The translations under genes were made by a program, and so were the position numbers. The notes under the pieces were generated by a model. The model made no database searches and was not told the origin of the DNA. It was given only the letters and a program-made list of their open reading frames with translations. Shown here piece after piece: positions 23,531 to 31,945 of a stretch of 32,189 nucleotides of DNA (positions within the stretch are counted from its first letter, which is position 1; every line of letters begins with the position of its first letter). The stretch comes from a virus. The DNA lies in the IMG/VR virus record IMGVR_UViG_3300035670_000861, positions 1 to 32,189 of that record. One strand, 5' to 3'.

Positions 23531-26500
23531 ATTCTTCCTATTGCTGTTAAGAATGTTGTTATTATAGTATTATAATCACTTACTTGAGCACCTGTTAATG
23601 CTTTACCAATTGAATAGAAACCATAGTTTCTGTTGTGTCCGTTACCAGGTCCACTAAAGTTCAATGACCAAAGTAAGTAGTTTTGTGTTGCTGAAAATGT
23701 TGAAGGATTATATGTTTGTAAAAATTGTTGTGAACCATCTTTATATAATCTATTATTATTTGCAGTTCCTGCTGATACAACACCCACATAGAAACCATCC
23801 CAATTTGCTGGTGTTCCACCTTGTCCTGCAGGACCATCATTCAATCCTAAACCTATAGAATTTGAAGTTCCCATATTAATACCAAATACTCCTCCACCTC
23901 CTGTATCCCAAACTCCATCCCATCCACCAAGTGAATTGGTATCAATCATATTGTATGCTGCAAAGTGTTTATCAAAATCTAATAAGTCTACAGTTGATGC
24001 CATATAGGTATCAGCATATCCACCTCCACCAGTACAACCTGATATAGCTGAGAAACTCATTGAACCATTGAATGTTAATCTATATGCTGCATTAGAATCA
24101 ACAGGATTTACAGCATTGAACTTTTGTGAAGCTGCTGAACTACCAAGGAATGGATACATCGCTTGTATTTCACTATATATTCCCGCATCTTTCAAATCTT
24201 TGAATAGAGTATCAATTGCTTCTTTTTCAGGATCACTTAAAGTGTATATTGCATCCACTGCTGTAATATAATTTTCAGCATCAGGGTCTAAACCTGAAGA
24301 TGGAATTATTTGGAAATTCTTTGTATAATCTACAAGTAAACTACCTGTATCGATTGTATAAATTGTCATCAAATCGATTACACTACCTGTTGAAGGTACA
24401 TATTGTGCTCCTCCTATAGTATATGTTGTTAACTCAGGTAATTTCAATGTTGATGAACCTGAAGTGTATATCAATACTGAATTAATTTGACCAGGTTTTA
24501 TGTTGGAAAAATAAAATTCATTTATTGATGAACCTTGGAATTGAACTTTGTAATTATTTGATGCATCTAAATCAAAAGATGATGTATACATCGAACCTGT
24601 TAAACCAGGTGTTACTTCAATAACTTCACTTCTAAGTGAACCTGTAAACTCTTGGGTTCCAACAAATATATTTGAACCTGTTGTTGCATATCCAAGACCA
24701 CTAAGAGCCGAACCATTAAATGCCGTGTATTGATCTGTACCATCAGGGAAGGTTAGATAACCATCGTCTGTTGATACACCAGGATTAAATACAAATGTAC
24801 TTTGTGCTGCATCATTAACAAAGTCATAACCTACTCTAATTCTCGCTTGACCAGCTGGTCTAAGGAAAACATCATCACCTGTTGCATCTAAATATAAATC
24901 ATCACCTGTCTTTATAAAAAAGTCTTCATCGTTTACAAATTCACTACTATTAAGTGTTAATACATTGTTCTTTAGATTTAATGTAAAATTCTGATTGTTA
25001 GAATAATCGTATGAAGTTAAAGTAACTCCACCATCTGTATTTGTTCTTACTCCGTGTTGATTAGTACCTAAAACAATTGAAGATTGTTCTAAATTATCTG
25101 TTGTTAAATTTACATTGTATATACTCTGATATTGATTACCATTTATAATCAATGAAGATGCACCATTACTATTTGCGTAAGGAGGATCAAATGGATTTTC
25201 AGTTGAGACATATACTACAAATGATTGAGTATCATCATCTATACCAAATTCAAATGAACCATCTCCATTACCATCCAAAGTTACTGTACCATTTTCAGGA
25301 TTAATAACATTCATACCTGAACCTCCACCATACCACCAATTAAATGTTACACTTGCATTATTTGGTGATGATACACTTAATGATGCAGTTTCTCCATTTG
25401 TATATGTTAAACCAGTATTTATTATTGTAATACCATATTGTGTATTTTGTAATCCTGTATAACCATCATAAATAACTAATTTATCGGTTCCTATTTGTGA
25501 TGTAATTGGAACTATTTGAACTGAACCTGTTCCGTTATAATCACCACCAACAATTGTTCCATAAGAATCAAATGTAAGATTTGAACCTGATGACATTAAT
25601 ATACTACCTGACAATGTTTGGTTTCCAATAAATGTATTTGAACCTGTTGTTGCAAATGATGATGTATCTATTGAACCTCCACCACTACCAGTAACAGGTA
25701 CACCATTAACTAAGTATTCTCCTGTGATATTTACTGAACCTGTTATTATTAAACTTCCACTTATCTCAACATCTTTATCAAATTCAACTGGTTTTAAGAA
25801 TGTAACTCTTCCATCTGTATAACTTGTATTAGGTTGTAATCCCATAAACGCATCATAGTTGGTTGTATTAGGATTGTATTGATACATTGTAGGACCAGTC
25901 CAACCAACTACAGCGACATTCGGATCAGTTGGATTTGCTGTCATACCTATACCTGCAACATTTGCAGAACCTGATTCTGTGAAGAAATTATAAAATCTCC
26001 AATAATATGTTGAATATGAAGTTGAATTATTAAAAGTTAATCTTTGTGATTCTAATGATGCTGTTGCTGTTGTTGATGCAAGACTTATACTATTTCTGTT
26101 TATAGTTGTTGCTGCTGTTGTACCTGAGACAACAACTCTTGGTTGTGTTGTTGTTGCGGTAGAACCATTAGCAACTAATATTTGACCAGGTACTTGTAAA
26201 TCATATTGTTCTGTTGAACTTGATACAATTAAAGAACCTGTTATTTGTAATGCGTTTGTTGTTGCATAGAATGAACCTGTTTGTGCAAATGGTTGAGATG
26301 AACCATCAACACCTGATGTTCCACTTGTTCCACTACTACCATCTATTCCACTTGTTCCGCTAGTACCTGAACTACCATCAACACCACTAGTACCTGATGT
26401 TCCACTTGTTCCTGATGAACCATCTGTTCCACTTACTCCTGAACTTCCTGATGTACCTGATGTACCACTCGTTCCTGATGAACCAGCAACTACACCAACT

Positions 26501-27651
26501 GATGTAACTACATATGAGTATTCAGCGTTTTCTGTATAAAAAGTTACATTTCTATTTTGATTGTCATCATTGTTAAGATATAAACTAATCAATACTTTCC
26601 AAGTTGGGTCAATTGGTGTTGTTGTAAATACCACATCAACAAACGTATCTGTTGGTGTAGAACCATTAATCCAACCAACAGCATCTGTATTAGTTGTTGC
26701 TAAACTACCTGTTGGTGTACCACTACTATCAGTTAACTGAACAGTAGCATATGTTGAAATATTATGAGATTCATCTCCTTTAAGATATTCTACAGTAAAC
26801 CTTTGAATACCTTGAGGTATTATACTGAATCCTAATTCATCTGTTATAAATTGTCTTACTAATACATTTTGTTGATTAGAAGTCAAAGATATTGATGCGG
26901 TTGATGGACTTAATAATGATGTTGGTGTTTCACTTAAATTATAATATGGAGAAACTGAACCAGTTTGAGATAGATTCATATAATAAATTCTACCTGCAGA
27001 AATACCATTCTCTCCACTTGTTCCTGAAGTTCCGCTCGTACCAGCAGTTCCTGAAGAACCACTACTACCATCTGTACCTGATACTCCACTTGTACCTGAT
27101 GTTCCATTTATACCGCTAGTACCTGATGTCCCACTTGTTCCATCTATACCACTTGAACCAGATGAACCACTAACTCCGCTTGAACCTGAAGAACCACTAA
27201 CACCACTTGTACCTGATGTTCCACTCACACCTGAAGTTCCACTTGTACCTGACACACCACTACTACCTGAAGTTCCTGATGTACCTGAAACACCACTTGA
27301 ACCTGAAGTTCCTGATGTACCTGAAACACCGCTAGAACCTGATGTGCCAGAAGTTCCTGAGACACCACTACTTCCTGATGTTCCACTTGTACCTGAAACT
27401 CCTGATGTTCCACTAGTTCCTGATACTCCTGAAGTACCACTTGTTCCACTTGAACCTGAACTAATAGGTATATTATTAACCAATAACGAACCAGTCACAT
27501 TAACTTGTGTGGTTGATATTTGTAATGCAAGATTATTACCAAGACCATCTTGGACATTTTGTAATGTTCCTGAACCTCCTTGTGTAGAATCTTCTAATTT
27601 AATTAATCCCTGATAGGATTGACTGACATATAGATTAGTTAGTGCGCCCAT
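23527..27651 (-). CDS. Giant tail fibre with Gly-X-Ser repeats and lectin-like C-terminus
   Basis: This 1374-residue protein begins with an attachment-like segment (ALTNLYVSQSYQGLIKLEDS). Two blocks of Gly-X-Ser triplets follow (about 63-217 and 388-452), with X mostly Thr, Ser or Val, a collagen-like rod with almost no proline. Between them lies a beta domain. The middle repeats the motif SGSLIITGSVNITGEYLVNG and SNTFIGNQTLSGSI, typical of beta-helical fibres. The C-terminal ~250 residues start with a helical pair (SDPEKEAIDTLFKDLKDAGI) and end in a Gly/Asn-rich beta domain with NRLYKDGSQQFL, probably a lectin-like receptor-binding head. It is almost certainly a trimeric side or central fibre. 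I see no peptidase or glycosidase residues. Confidence 0.75.
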   Translation of the reverse strand: MGALTNLYVSQSYQGLIKLEDSTQGGSGTLQNVQDGLGNNLALQISTTQVNVTGSLLVNNIPISSGSSGTSGTSGVSGTSGTSGVSGTSGTSGSSGVSGTSGTSGSSGVSGTSGTSGSSGVSGTSGTSGSSGVSGTSGTSGVSGTSGTSGVSGSSGSSGVSGSSGSSGIDGTSGTSGTSGINGTSGTSGVSGTDGSSGSSGTAGTSGTSGTSGENGISAGRIYYMNLSQTGSVSPYYNLSETPTSLLSPSTASISLTSNQQNVLVRQFITDELGFSIIPQGIQRFTVEYLKGDESHNISTYATVQLTDSSGTPTGSLATTNTDAVGWINGSTPTDTFVDVVFTTTPIDPTWKVLISLYLNNDDNQNRNVTFYTENAEYSYVVTSVGVVAGSSGTSGTSGTSGSSGVSGTDGSSGTSGTSGTSGVDGSSGTSGTSGIDGSSGTSGTSGVDGSSQPFAQTGSFYATTNALQITGSLIVSSSTEQYDLQVPGQILVANGSTATTTQPRVVVSGTTAATTINRNSISLASTTATASLESQRLTFNNSTSYSTYYWRFYNFFTESGSANVAGIGMTANPTDPNVAVVGWTGPTMYQYNPNTTNYDAFMGLQPNTSYTDGRVTFLKPVEFDKDVEISGSLIITGSVNITGEYLVNGVPVTGSGGGSIDTSSFATTGSNTFIGNQTLSGSILMSSGSNLTFDSYGTIVGGDYNGTGSVQIVPITSQIGTDKLVIYDGYTGLQNTQYGITIINTGLTYTNGETASLSVSSPNNASVTFNWWYGGGSGMNVINPENGTVTLDGNGDGSFEFGIDDDTQSFVVYVSTENPFDPPYANSNGASSLIINGNQYQSIYNVNLTTDNLEQSSIVLGTNQHGVRTNTDGGVTLTSYDYSNNQNFTLNLKNNVLTLNSSEFVNDEDFFIKTGDDLYLDATGDDVFLRPAGQARIRVGYDFVNDAAQSTFVFNPGVSTDDGYLTFPDGTDQYTAFNGSALSGLGYATTGSNIFVGTQEFTGSLRSEVIEVTPGLTGSMYTSSFDLDASNNYKVQFQGSSINEFYFSNIKPGQINSVLIYTSGSSTLKLPELTTYTIGGAQYVPSTGSVIDLMTIYTIDTGSLLVDYTKNFQIIPSSGLDPDAENYITAVDAIYTLSDPEKEAIDTLFKDLKDAGIYSEIQAMYPFLGSSAASQKFNAVNPVDSNAAYRLTFNGSMSFSAISGCTGGGGYADTYMASTVDLLDFDKHFAAYNMIDTNSLGGWDGVWDTGGGGVFGINMGTSNSIGLGLNDGPAGQGGTPANWDGFYVGVVSAGTANNNRLYKDGSQQFLQTYNPSTFSATQNYLLWSLNFSGPGNGHNRNYGFYSIGKALTGAQVSDYNTIITTFLTAIGRI
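26296..26489 (-). repeat. Gly-X-Ser triplet repeat, second block
   Basis: A tandem of 9-nt based units (complement of GGTACAAGTGG-like) encodes about 65 residues of GTS/GSS/GVD triplets in the giant fibre. Confidence 0.85.
27003..27463 (-). repeat. Gly-X-Ser triplet repeat, first block
   Basis: About 460 bp of degenerate 9- and 15-bp units (ACCTGATGTTCCACTTGT-like on the plus strand) encode about 150 residues of GXS triplets. A larger order of GTS GTS GVS and GTS GTS GSS GVS is visible, indicating growth by unequal exchange of 27-36-bp blocks. Confidence 0.9.
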
Positions 27652-27671
27652 AGTAATTTTTCATAATATTT

Positions 27672-28679
27672 TTATACGTTCTTCCAATTTTGAGATATGT
27701 TATTCCACAACTCCGCAAGTTCAGACCATTTTCTATTTGGAATGAAAGGTCTTTCAGGTAACACACATCTGTTGTAATCAAATGGTTGGGTCAATGTTAA
27801 ATTCAATGTCCACCCTGCTAGTACTGTTTCAAATCTTTCGAGAAATGGTGATACTGTTGCACCCCACTCAGACTCATATTCAGATAAATACAATACAGTG
27901 AACACATCCTTACATATTTCTAAGGTATCGTTCATTACATCTCTTTGATTTGAATAATCATCTTCCAATCTATCAGCAATTATTATTTGGAAATTATATG
28001 TTAATTGGTTTTGATTTAATATTGTATCAGTTGGGATTACATACATTCTTGTATATAAAGGTTCCTTATCTGTTTCAATATTCATTGTTAATTGTGTGAT
28101 ATCACCAAAACCAAATGAATTTATTTGTAAGTGTTTGTCAGCAATCTCCTCAAAATCTTCTATCACTTGTTTGTATGTAACGAGATTGGTTGATGTTGGT
28201 AAGTTTAAATTGACGATTGGTAATACACAAGTATTATAATCGAATGGTTGTTCTAATGTAATATTCAATGTCCAACCACCGAGGATTGTCTCAAATCTTT
28301 CCAAGAATGGAGACACATTTGGTCCCCACAATGGTTCGTAATATATTGAGAATCCACCATAATCTGATGTATATGATTGATATAATATCGTGAATAAATC
28401 TTTACATATCTCCAATGTGTCAGACATCACATCTTTTTGGTTTGAGTAGTCATCTTCTATTCTGTCTAATATGATAATCGAGAAATTATAATCTAATCTG
28501 TTCTGATTTAATATGGTATCGCCAGGTACAACATACATCTTTGTATATACTGGTTCCCTTTTTGTCTCAATATCCATTGTGATTTGTGTAATATCACCAT
28601 AACCAAACGAATTGATTTGTGGATGATTATACGCAATACCTGATAAGTCCTGAATAATCTGTTTATAATTAGTGATCAT
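27672..28679 (-). CDS. Tail-terminator-like protein made of two tandem homologous copies
   Basis: This 335-residue protein is an internal duplication. Copy A (about 1-155) and copy B (about 165-308) share the order Y-K-Q, INSFGYGDITQITMDIET / INSFGFGDITQLTMNIET, then EPVYTKMYVVPGDTILNQN / EPLYTRMYVIPTDTILNQN, then DDYSNQKDVMSDTLEICKD / DDYSNQRDVMNDTLEICKD, and VSPFLERFETILGGWTLNIT with PFDYN(T/R)CVLP at the end. Copy A has a short extra aromatic insert (GGFSIYYEPLWG). A small C-terminal tail (WSELAELWNNISQNWK) follows. Single-copy proteins of this type in related phages look like tail-completion or terminator proteins and sit beside chaperone genes. The doubled form implies a ring of fused dimers. 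The assignment to terminator is moderate; the duplication itself is certain. Confidence 0.6.
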   Translation of the reverse strand: MITNYKQIIQDLSGIAYNHPQINSFGYGDITQITMDIETKREPVYTKMYVVPGDTILNQNRLDYNFSIIILDRIEDDYSNQKDVMSDTLEICKDLFTILYQSYTSDYGGFSIYYEPLWGPNVSPFLERFETILGGWTLNITLEQPFDYNTCVLPIVNLNLPTSTNLVTYKQVIEDFEEIADKHLQINSFGFGDITQLTMNIETDKEPLYTRMYVIPTDTILNQNQLTYNFQIIIADRLEDDYSNQRDVMNDTLEICKDVFTVLYLSEYESEWGATVSPFLERFETVLAGWTLNLTLTQPFDYNRCVLPERPFIPNRKWSELAELWNNISQNWKNV

Positions 28680-28698
28680 TACTTATAAATATAAAAAA

Positions 28699-28991
28699 TT
28701 ATCGTTTGTTTTGGGCTTTCTTTTGTAGACGAATCTGTTCCTTATCATATTCAATCAAGAATGATAACTGATTTAGGACTTCCATTACTTTTTTGTGATA
28801 GATATATTCGTGTTTCGTAAAATCGTTTCCAGCAACTCTGTTGACGACAAGATACCATCCGTAGGTTTTCTGAAAAGTGTTTTCCATATTATCCTCCTCA
28901 TATTCCACATTATCTTCATTTTGGTCCACATCGAAATCTTCGGTATCGAAGACAGATGGAAATAATTTGAAAATCTGTTTGCGAACTTGAT
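28699..28991 (-). CDS. C-terminal extension of the tail assembly chaperone, reached by -1 frameshift
   Basis: From the T9 at 28992-29000 the -1 frame stays open for 97 codons to a stop at 28699-28701, giving YQVRKQIFKLFPSVFDTEDF and then an acidic stretch, ending with KTYGWYLVVNRVAGNDFTKH and a coil. This sequence looks like real protein (balanced composition, and a WY..VNRVAG motif resembling the C-termini of phage chaperone fusions). The zero-frame end, in contrast, is rich in Trp, Met and basic residues. A free-standing start at GTG 28927-28929 is possible but has no clear ribosome site. The joined product would have 272 residues. A one-base assembly error in the T9 would give the same picture. 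Confidence 0.6.
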
Positions 28992-29516
28992 AAAAAAAAA
29001 CTGAGCTCCGAGAACATACTTAACATCAAGTTTCTTTTTGAATAGTTCCGCTCGTTCTTTCATAGTTGAGACATCATACTTCTCAATCTTAAATTCGTGT
29101 TCTGACTTCTGTTCTACAATAGGTCTGTAGAATACTGCTGCTAGTATGTGTAACATTTCCAATAACTCCTCAGGTTTCTTTGTTGAGATGGTATCCATAT
29201 CCACAAACTCAGCAAAAGTTAGGTCTCTCCAATTTTGAAAAAATCCATACTTTACCCCATCTAATTCGAAACTATCTACGAATTGTGGTTTTTCCTGTGG
29301 TAATATCGAAAGAATGTATGATGATAGATAACTTATCTCTGTATAATCTCCTTCCAACAAATCTTCGATTGGTGCACCAGTTACAATACTAATAAGTCTT
29401 GCTGCAAAGTATTCATCTGAGAATAAGTCTTTGACCTTATATATCTTTGAATAACTTTCTATCGATATAAAGTTTGGAACTTCATATGTTTTTTCTTCAA
29501 TCTTAAATTTAATCAT
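28785..29516 (-). CDS. Tail assembly chaperone, zero-frame (short) product
   Basis: This frame encodes 243 residues. Residues 1-175 carry the conserved-looking part: MIKFKIEEKTYEVPNFISIE at the start, then FFQNWRDLTFAEFVDMDTIS, LHILAAVFYRPIVEQ and a helical ERAELFKKKLDVKYVLGAQF ending at Phe-Phe-Phe. This pattern (MIKFK, then LxxLxxxLAVxYRP) is what I associate with tail assembly chaperones of Bacteroidota phages. After the T9 run the frame becomes atypical (MWTKMKIMWNMRRIIWKTLF), suggesting ribosomes normally shift. Such chaperones bind the tape measure during tail assembly. The gene overlaps terL by ATGA. It is unusual that it lies next to the terminase rather than before the tape measure, which is 15 kb downstream. 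Confidence 0.6.
   Translation of the reverse strand: MIKFKIEEKTYEVPNFISIESYSKIYKVKDLFSDEYFAARLISIVTGAPIEDLLEGDYTEISYLSSYILSILPQEKPQFVDSFELDGVKYGFFQNWRDLTFAEFVDMDTISTKKPEELLEMLHILAAVFYRPIVEQKSEHEFKIEKYDVSTMKERAELFKKKLDVKYVLGAQFFFIKFANRFSNYFHLSSIPKISMWTKMKIMWNMRRIIWKTLFRKPTDGILSSTELLETILRNTNISITKK
28992..29000 (-). other. Slippery T9 run, candidate -1 frameshift site
   Basis: Nine Ts on the coding strand cover three Phe codons after CAG. Slipping back one base keeps perfect codon-anticodon pairing (T TTT TTT fits the X XXY YYZ rule) and moves ribosomes into the 97-codon downstream frame. Confidence 0.6.
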
Positions 29517-30835
29517 ATGTATGCAATACTATATTTTTTAGTGGTCTTATTATTTTTGATTTCAAGCATCATCCTCATCATCAATGAATCAGACAAGTCA
29601 GGTGATTTACCTAATATCTTTTTCATTTCATCTTTGGACATTACTCCAACTTTATTGTCTTTGTCTATATCTTTTAATTTTACTGCTAGTAGTTCTTGTG
29701 TTAAATCATCAACGAGTGATGGTTCTGATAAGTTAATTGAAATTAATCCATCTTTAAACATTTGTGATAACTTCACATAACATTGTGATTTGAGATTGGT
29801 AAAGTTCTCATCATATAATGGTCTTGAATTGTTTATAAAGTTGGTTCCCCTTATTTGGTCAGCAACTCCACCACCAACTCCATCAGAATCTATTATCACA
29901 TTGGTTGGATGAATCTTGTGAAACTTCATTAGGTCCCCAATTTCGGAGGATAATTCTGTGGTTGATACTTTCCTATAGATATGACAAGATACAACCACCA
30001 GTCCCACCCAAACAAATACTACGCTACGATCATCACCAAACCTTGCTACGTCTACTGTGAGATATTTCTTTTCTGTTGGATTAGGTTCTGTTTTGAATAC
30101 AGAGTTTGATATCTCATCAAACTTGAAGAGACTATCATTGTCATCAAGGTAATCCCAATCACCTTCCAACAATCTTTTCCTTTGTTGTGATGGTAAGTCC
30201 TTTAACATCTCTATGTATGTTTCAGGTAGATGTGGGTTATCCATAGGTAATGATGGAATGAACACTTGATTAATTGGTAATCTTTCTTGAATGTATGGTA
30301 AATAGAAATCTTTCTTAATCCAATTGTTTGAGGGATTACAAGTCATTAATACTTTTGGAATGATATTATATACATTCAATTTATATCTGATACGAGATTT
30401 AACTATACTGAACGCTAATGATGTTATCTGTGCTGCTTCATCAATAAATGCTGCGGTAATCTCAAGGGAACCCAAAGAATCATAGTTAGGGTCAGATGGA
30501 TTATAAGCAAGGTCTTTGAATATAATCTCTGATTTATTATAGAATGTTAATACATTACTCTGACCATTGTATGTAAAGTGGGTACCTGATTTAAGTCCCA
30601 TCGTTTGTAATAAATCAAAGAGTGTGTTTAGGGTTGTTAGTTTTAATTGTGTTAATACTGAACGACCAATCAAACATCTTATACCTTGATATTGTAAACA
30701 TAGAGTTGTTATCCATAGACATCCCAACCAAGACTTTCCACCGCCAGCACTACCACCAAATAAAATAATATTTGTTTGGTCATCATTTAGATGTTTCCAC
30801 CCTATTGTTTGTTTCTTAGTTAGATTGATATTCAT
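29513..30835 (-). CDS. terL: Terminase large subunit (DNA packaging motor)
   Basis: The protein (440 residues from the ATG at 30833-30835, which overlaps the methyltransferase stop as ATGA; an ATG six codons upstream is also possible) shows all terminase parts. Walker A is GGSAGGGKS, 27-35 residues from the chosen start; Walker B is AAFIDEAAQ; the coupling motif is VLMTCNPSNNW. The RNase-H-like nuclease has acidic residues in LTVDVARFGDDRS, IIDSDGVGGGVAD and a final SPDLSDSLMMR. The ATPase pumps DNA into the prohead and the nuclease cuts concatemers. Length is normal. It docks on the portal encoded 24 kb further along the same operon. Confidence 0.92.
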   Translation of the reverse strand: MNINLTKKQTIGWKHLNDDQTNIILFGGSAGGGKSWLGCLWITTLCLQYQGIRCLIGRSVLTQLKLTTLNTLFDLLQTMGLKSGTHFTYNGQSNVLTFYNKSEIIFKDLAYNPSDPNYDSLGSLEITAAFIDEAAQITSLAFSIVKSRIRYKLNVYNIIPKVLMTCNPSNNWIKKDFYLPYIQERLPINQVFIPSLPMDNPHLPETYIEMLKDLPSQQRKRLLEGDWDYLDDNDSLFKFDEISNSVFKTEPNPTEKKYLTVDVARFGDDRSVVFVWVGLVVVSCHIYRKVSTTELSSEIGDLMKFHKIHPTNVIIDSDGVGGGVADQIRGTNFINNSRPLYDENFTNLKSQCYVKLSQMFKDGLISINLSEPSLVDDLTQELLAVKLKDIDKDNKVGVMSKDEMKKILGKSPDLSDSLMMRMMLEIKNNKTTKKYSIAYI

Positions 30836-31893
30836 AATTTTTCTAATTTCCAAATATAACCACCTCTTGAATCGAATTTAGTTCTATTGTAAGTTCTCAT
30901 TATATCTGTATCTGGTATTCCTGTTGCTTTCGATGCTTCCATTCTATTCTTATAATCAGCAATGTAATTACCTTCAAGGTCATATTGAACTACTCTATAC
31001 TCTTCAAGTTGTTCTCCTAATATTCTATTTCTTCCAAACTCTGCATATTTCTCATTTAATTCCATACCAATAAACTCTCTATTACCTATCTCTTTACACG
31101 CTAAACCCGTTGTCATAATTCCTCCGAAAATATCGACAACAACATCGAAATCATCGGTCAATAAGTTTATATAGTATTTTGGTAAATCTTTATAAAATGG
31201 TGCTGGATGTTTTATCGTATTATCTCTTGCGTGTCCTGCGGTATGAAACCTTACAACATTATCAGGTCTAACTTTATCAGGTAGAGCTCTTTTTGTTTGT
31301 GGTAATTCATAACCATCTTTTGTTTTATTTGTAGAACCTGTTAAATAATTAATCATCTTTTTATTTTTCCTTTCTCCATCAACTATTTCTCCGTGTGTTG
31401 TAATATTCCAATTGTACTTTCTTCTTTCTTTGTTTGATTCTGCAGGTTCTTTCATAACCCTATCCATATAGAACTTTAATTCTTTTTGATTCTTAACAAA
31501 ATGAAAAATAAATTCTGTGTTATTTCTAAATCTTTTTAAACTACCATTTGGGATTCCATTCATTTTATGCCATATGTATGTATCATAAAATTTTAGTTTG
31601 GTTTCCTTTTGACTCCTGTAGATTAATTCATATATGAATGTATTTCTATATCCATTTTTACAATTATCATTTATGTTTAATATGAAACTACCACTCGGTT
31701 TGAGGACCCTGTAAATCTCATTAAAAATAGGTAATAACCAATCACAATATTCTTCAGGACTATGTATTGATATTTCTTTACCATAGGATACGATATCCGC
31801 GTATGGTGGTGATGTTAAAACTAAATCCACACTATTATCTGGTAAACTTTTTATTAATTCAAAACAATCTCCTTGTAATATTTTATTAGTCAT
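30832..31893 (-). CDS. DNA N4/N6 methyltransferase with C-terminal NUMOD1-like domain
   Basis: This 353-residue beta-class (N4-cytosine or N6-adenine) methyltransferase has the catalytic motif TSPPY at 27-31 and its AdoMet region near 253-285 (VVDIFGGIMTTGLACKEIG, then REFIGMELNEKY). The usual loop is FxGSGTTG; here it reads FGGIMTTG, so Ser and the second Gly are replaced by Ile and Met. The middle target-recognition region is long and basic. The last ~53 residues (VVQYDLEGNYIADYKNRMEA ... GGYIWKLEKL) fit NUMOD1, a DNA-binding module of homing endonucleases also present in the GIY-YIG protein of this phage. The gene sits between the terminase subunits. It may protect phage DNA against host restriction, guided by the NUMOD1 tail. 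No restriction endonuclease gene lies beside it. Confidence 0.8.
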   Translation of the reverse strand: MTNKILQGDCFELIKSLPDNSVDLVLTSPPYADIVSYGKEISIHSPEEYCDWLLPIFNEIYRVLKPSGSFILNINDNCKNGYRNTFIYELIYRSQKETKLKFYDTYIWHKMNGIPNGSLKRFRNNTEFIFHFVKNQKELKFYMDRVMKEPAESNKERRKYNWNITTHGEIVDGERKNKKMINYLTGSTNKTKDGYELPQTKRALPDKVRPDNVVRFHTAGHARDNTIKHPAPFYKDLPKYYINLLTDDFDVVVDIFGGIMTTGLACKEIGNREFIGMELNEKYAEFGRNRILGEQLEEYRVVQYDLEGNYIADYKNRMEASKATGIPDTDIMRTYNRTKFDSRGGYIWKLEKL

Positions 31894-31945
31894 TCAATTT
31901 AATTTAATCGGTTATGTTATCGAAAAACGAAATTTCTAGTGTCTA

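Noticed and set aside
27225-27449. Gln/Val-rich minus-strand frame
   Set aside because: Shifted reading of the Gly-X-Ser repeat.
27003-27463. Regular repeats resembling a CRISPR array
   Set aside because: Units are 9-36 bp, diverged, without unique spacers, and translate in frame as Gly-X-Ser triplets.
28699-28929. Independent gene starting at GTG 28929
   Set aside because: The same frame is open and protein-like further upstream to the T9 run, and no ribosome-binding site is seen, so it is better explained as the end of the frameshifted chaperone.
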